In this document: one piece after another, positions 63,020 through 64,000 of the stretch
How the letters are laid out: each line of letters opens with the position of its first letter
Numbering within the stretch: the stretch's first letter is position 1
Source of the DNA: Gammaproteobacteria bacterium
GTDB lineage: Bacteria; Pseudomonadota; Gammaproteobacteria; Pseudomonadales; Azotimanducaceae
NCBI GenBank assembly: GCA_009840545.1
Contig: VXNM01000001.1
Span: forward strand, 1-64,000
Direction: 5' to 3'
Length of the DNA: 64,000 nucleotides
Translations under genes and position numbers: made by a program
The notes under the pieces: generated by a model
The model's input: the letters and a program-made list of their open reading frames with translations, nothing else
Told to the model about the DNA's origin: nothing
Database searches by the model: none

Positions 63020-64000
63020 ATGCGCAATCGTTCATTGCAATTAGGGTTCGGCGGTCTCCTGTGCACAGTATGGTTAACGACCAGCTGTTCCAATCAGACT
63101 GAAGATCAATCCGATTTTTCCGCGGAAGAATTTACACGAGAGGCGTTAGTGGTTGATTCCCACATCGATACTCCATATGCAGTGTGGCGAAATAACCGCG
63201 ATGTCATTCTTGGCAACTCGACGCTTGAATTCGACTATCCGAGAGCCGTTGAAGGCGGTTTGGATGTTGCATTCATGGTGGCTTTCGTTCCCCCTTCAAT
63301 GGAGGAAGATGGAACTGCAACAGAATTCGCTGACAAAATGTTTGACTACATTGAAAGCCTCGAAACACATGCGCCAAGCAAAGTCGCTATAGCGACGTGT
63401 ACTAACGACGTAAGAACAATAAAGAAACAGGGAAGGGTTGCTTTGCCCATTGGGATCGAGAATGGTGCACCACTTGACGGCGATCTGGAGAATCTTCGGT
63501 ACTTTCGCGATAGAGGTGCTTCCTACATCACCATAGTTCATGGCAAGAACAATCACCTCTCCGACTCGTCTTACGATGACACCGAAAGATGGGGAGGACT
63601 ATCGCCCTTCGGGCGTGTCGTTATTGAAGCGATGAATGAAGTGGGCATAGTGATAGACATGTCTCACCTTAGCGATAAGGCTGCATGGGAAGTTCTGGAA
63701 ATCACTAAGGTTCCTGTTGCTGCCACTCATTCATCACTGCGACACTTTGTGCCTGGATTCCATAGAAATATCCCGGACGAAATGGTAATGGCTGTTGCGG
63801 AAACTGGAGGCGTCGTCATGATTAACTTTGGCAGTGGATTTGTTAGTGCGCCTGCAAGGAAGTGGTCTGACACGCGCAAAGAGTTGATCAATGAGTTGCG
63901 TGGTAAGTACCCCGAGGATGAAGCGATGGTGACCAGTATGGTTCGAGCCTACGAGGACGAGAATCCATATCCCTATGCTTCAGTGGAGATCGTAGTCGAT
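63020..64000 (+). CDS. M19 (renal-type membrane) dipeptidase lipoprotein, cut by the window end
   Basis: An open frame from the ATG at 63020 to the last base, 327 codons without stop, so the C-terminus (probably 80-120 residues) lies outside. The N-terminus MRNRSLQLGFGGLLCTVWLT followed by TSC is a probable lipoprotein signal with Cys23. The zinc site of renal dipeptidases is seen: VVDSHIDTP (His48 and Asp50), GIENGAPL with the bridging Glu, then VHGKNNHLSDSS, VIDMSHLSDKAAWEVLEI and AATHSSLRHFVPGFHRNIPDEM. The family cleaves dipeptides, including D-amino acid ones, outside the cytoplasm. It starts 5 bases after the CoA-transferase stop. Confidence 0.9.
   Translation, partial: MRNRSLQLGFGGLLCTVWLTTSCSNQTEDQSDFSAEEFTREALVVDSHIDTPYAVWRNNRDVILGNSTLEFDYPRAVEGGLDVAFMVAFVPPSMEEDGTATEFADKMFDYIESLETHAPSKVAIATCTNDVRTIKKQGRVALPIGIENGAPLDGDLENLRYFRDRGASYITIVHGKNNHLSDSSYDDTERWGGLSPFGRVVIEAMNEVGIVIDMSHLSDKAAWEVLEITKVPVAATHSSLRHFVPGFHRNIPDEMVMAVAETGGVVMINFGSGFVSAPARKWSDTRKELINELRGKYPEDEAMVTSMVRAYEDENPYPYASVEIVVD

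Overview
The window is a 64 kb piece of a bacterial chromosome of moderate GC (about half). Gene content (acetoacetyl-CoA synthetase, TesB, CaiB/BaiF transferases, luciferase-like oxidoreductase, GloB, Pcm, an imuA-imuB-dnaE2 mutagenesis cassette, TldD/PmbA proteins) suggests a heterotrophic Pseudomonadota member, probably a gammaproteobacterium. I cannot name the genus from sequence alone. No rRNA, tRNA, CRISPR array, prophage or insertion sequence was seen.

Layout. 0-10 kb: an AidB-like acyl-CoA dehydrogenase, an SDR-DoxX fusion, an ECF sigma factor with a long C-terminal extension, an exported EF-hand protein, and a divergent pair of acyl-CoA ligases (acetoacetyl-CoA synthetase and a malonyl-CoA-synthetase-like enzyme). 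10-24 kb: the most striking block, seven related TldD/PmbA-family genes with export signals. They are arranged as one lone PmbA/TldE-like gene and three overlapping D-E pairs. The D protein of the middle pair has lost two predicted zinc ligands. A glutaredoxin-like gene and an opposite-strand gene interrupted by an in-frame TAG sit between the first and second pairs. 24.6-31.5 kb: an AAA/DUF4143 ATPase with an inverted repeat at its start, then the imuA-imuB-dnaE2 translesion cassette behind a strong promoter with repeated operator-like motifs.

31.6-44.6 kb: three paralogous exported helical-repeat proteins, split by a phytanoyl-CoA-dioxygenase-like gene and a VapBC/FitAB toxin-antitoxin pair. 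They are followed by a tandem duplication of a lipoprotein with a C-terminal TlpA-like thioredoxin domain; the duplicates share promoter and terminator elements. 44.9-50.5 kb (minus strand): an operon for an HMG-CoA-lyase-like enzyme, a biotin-dependent acyl-CoA carboxylase (beta, then alpha) and an enoyl-CoA hydratase. This looks like a leucine/isoprenoid-type branched acyl-CoA pathway; acetoacetate from the lyase could be reactivated by the acetoacetyl-CoA synthetase at 6.3 kb. 50.7-64 kb: SnoaL-like protein, GloB, an exported Pcm, a minus-strand group (nitronate monooxygenase, TesB, luciferase-like oxidoreductase), an exported HExxH metallopeptidase candidate, a second PhyH protein, an NYN-domain protein, an aldo/keto reductase, a coupled pair of CaiB/BaiF CoA-transferases and an M19 dipeptidase lipoprotein cut by the window end.

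Family assignments come from reading motifs by eye. Start codons were moved from the longest frame where a ribosome-binding site, signal peptide or overlap favoured a shorter form, and this is stated per entry.
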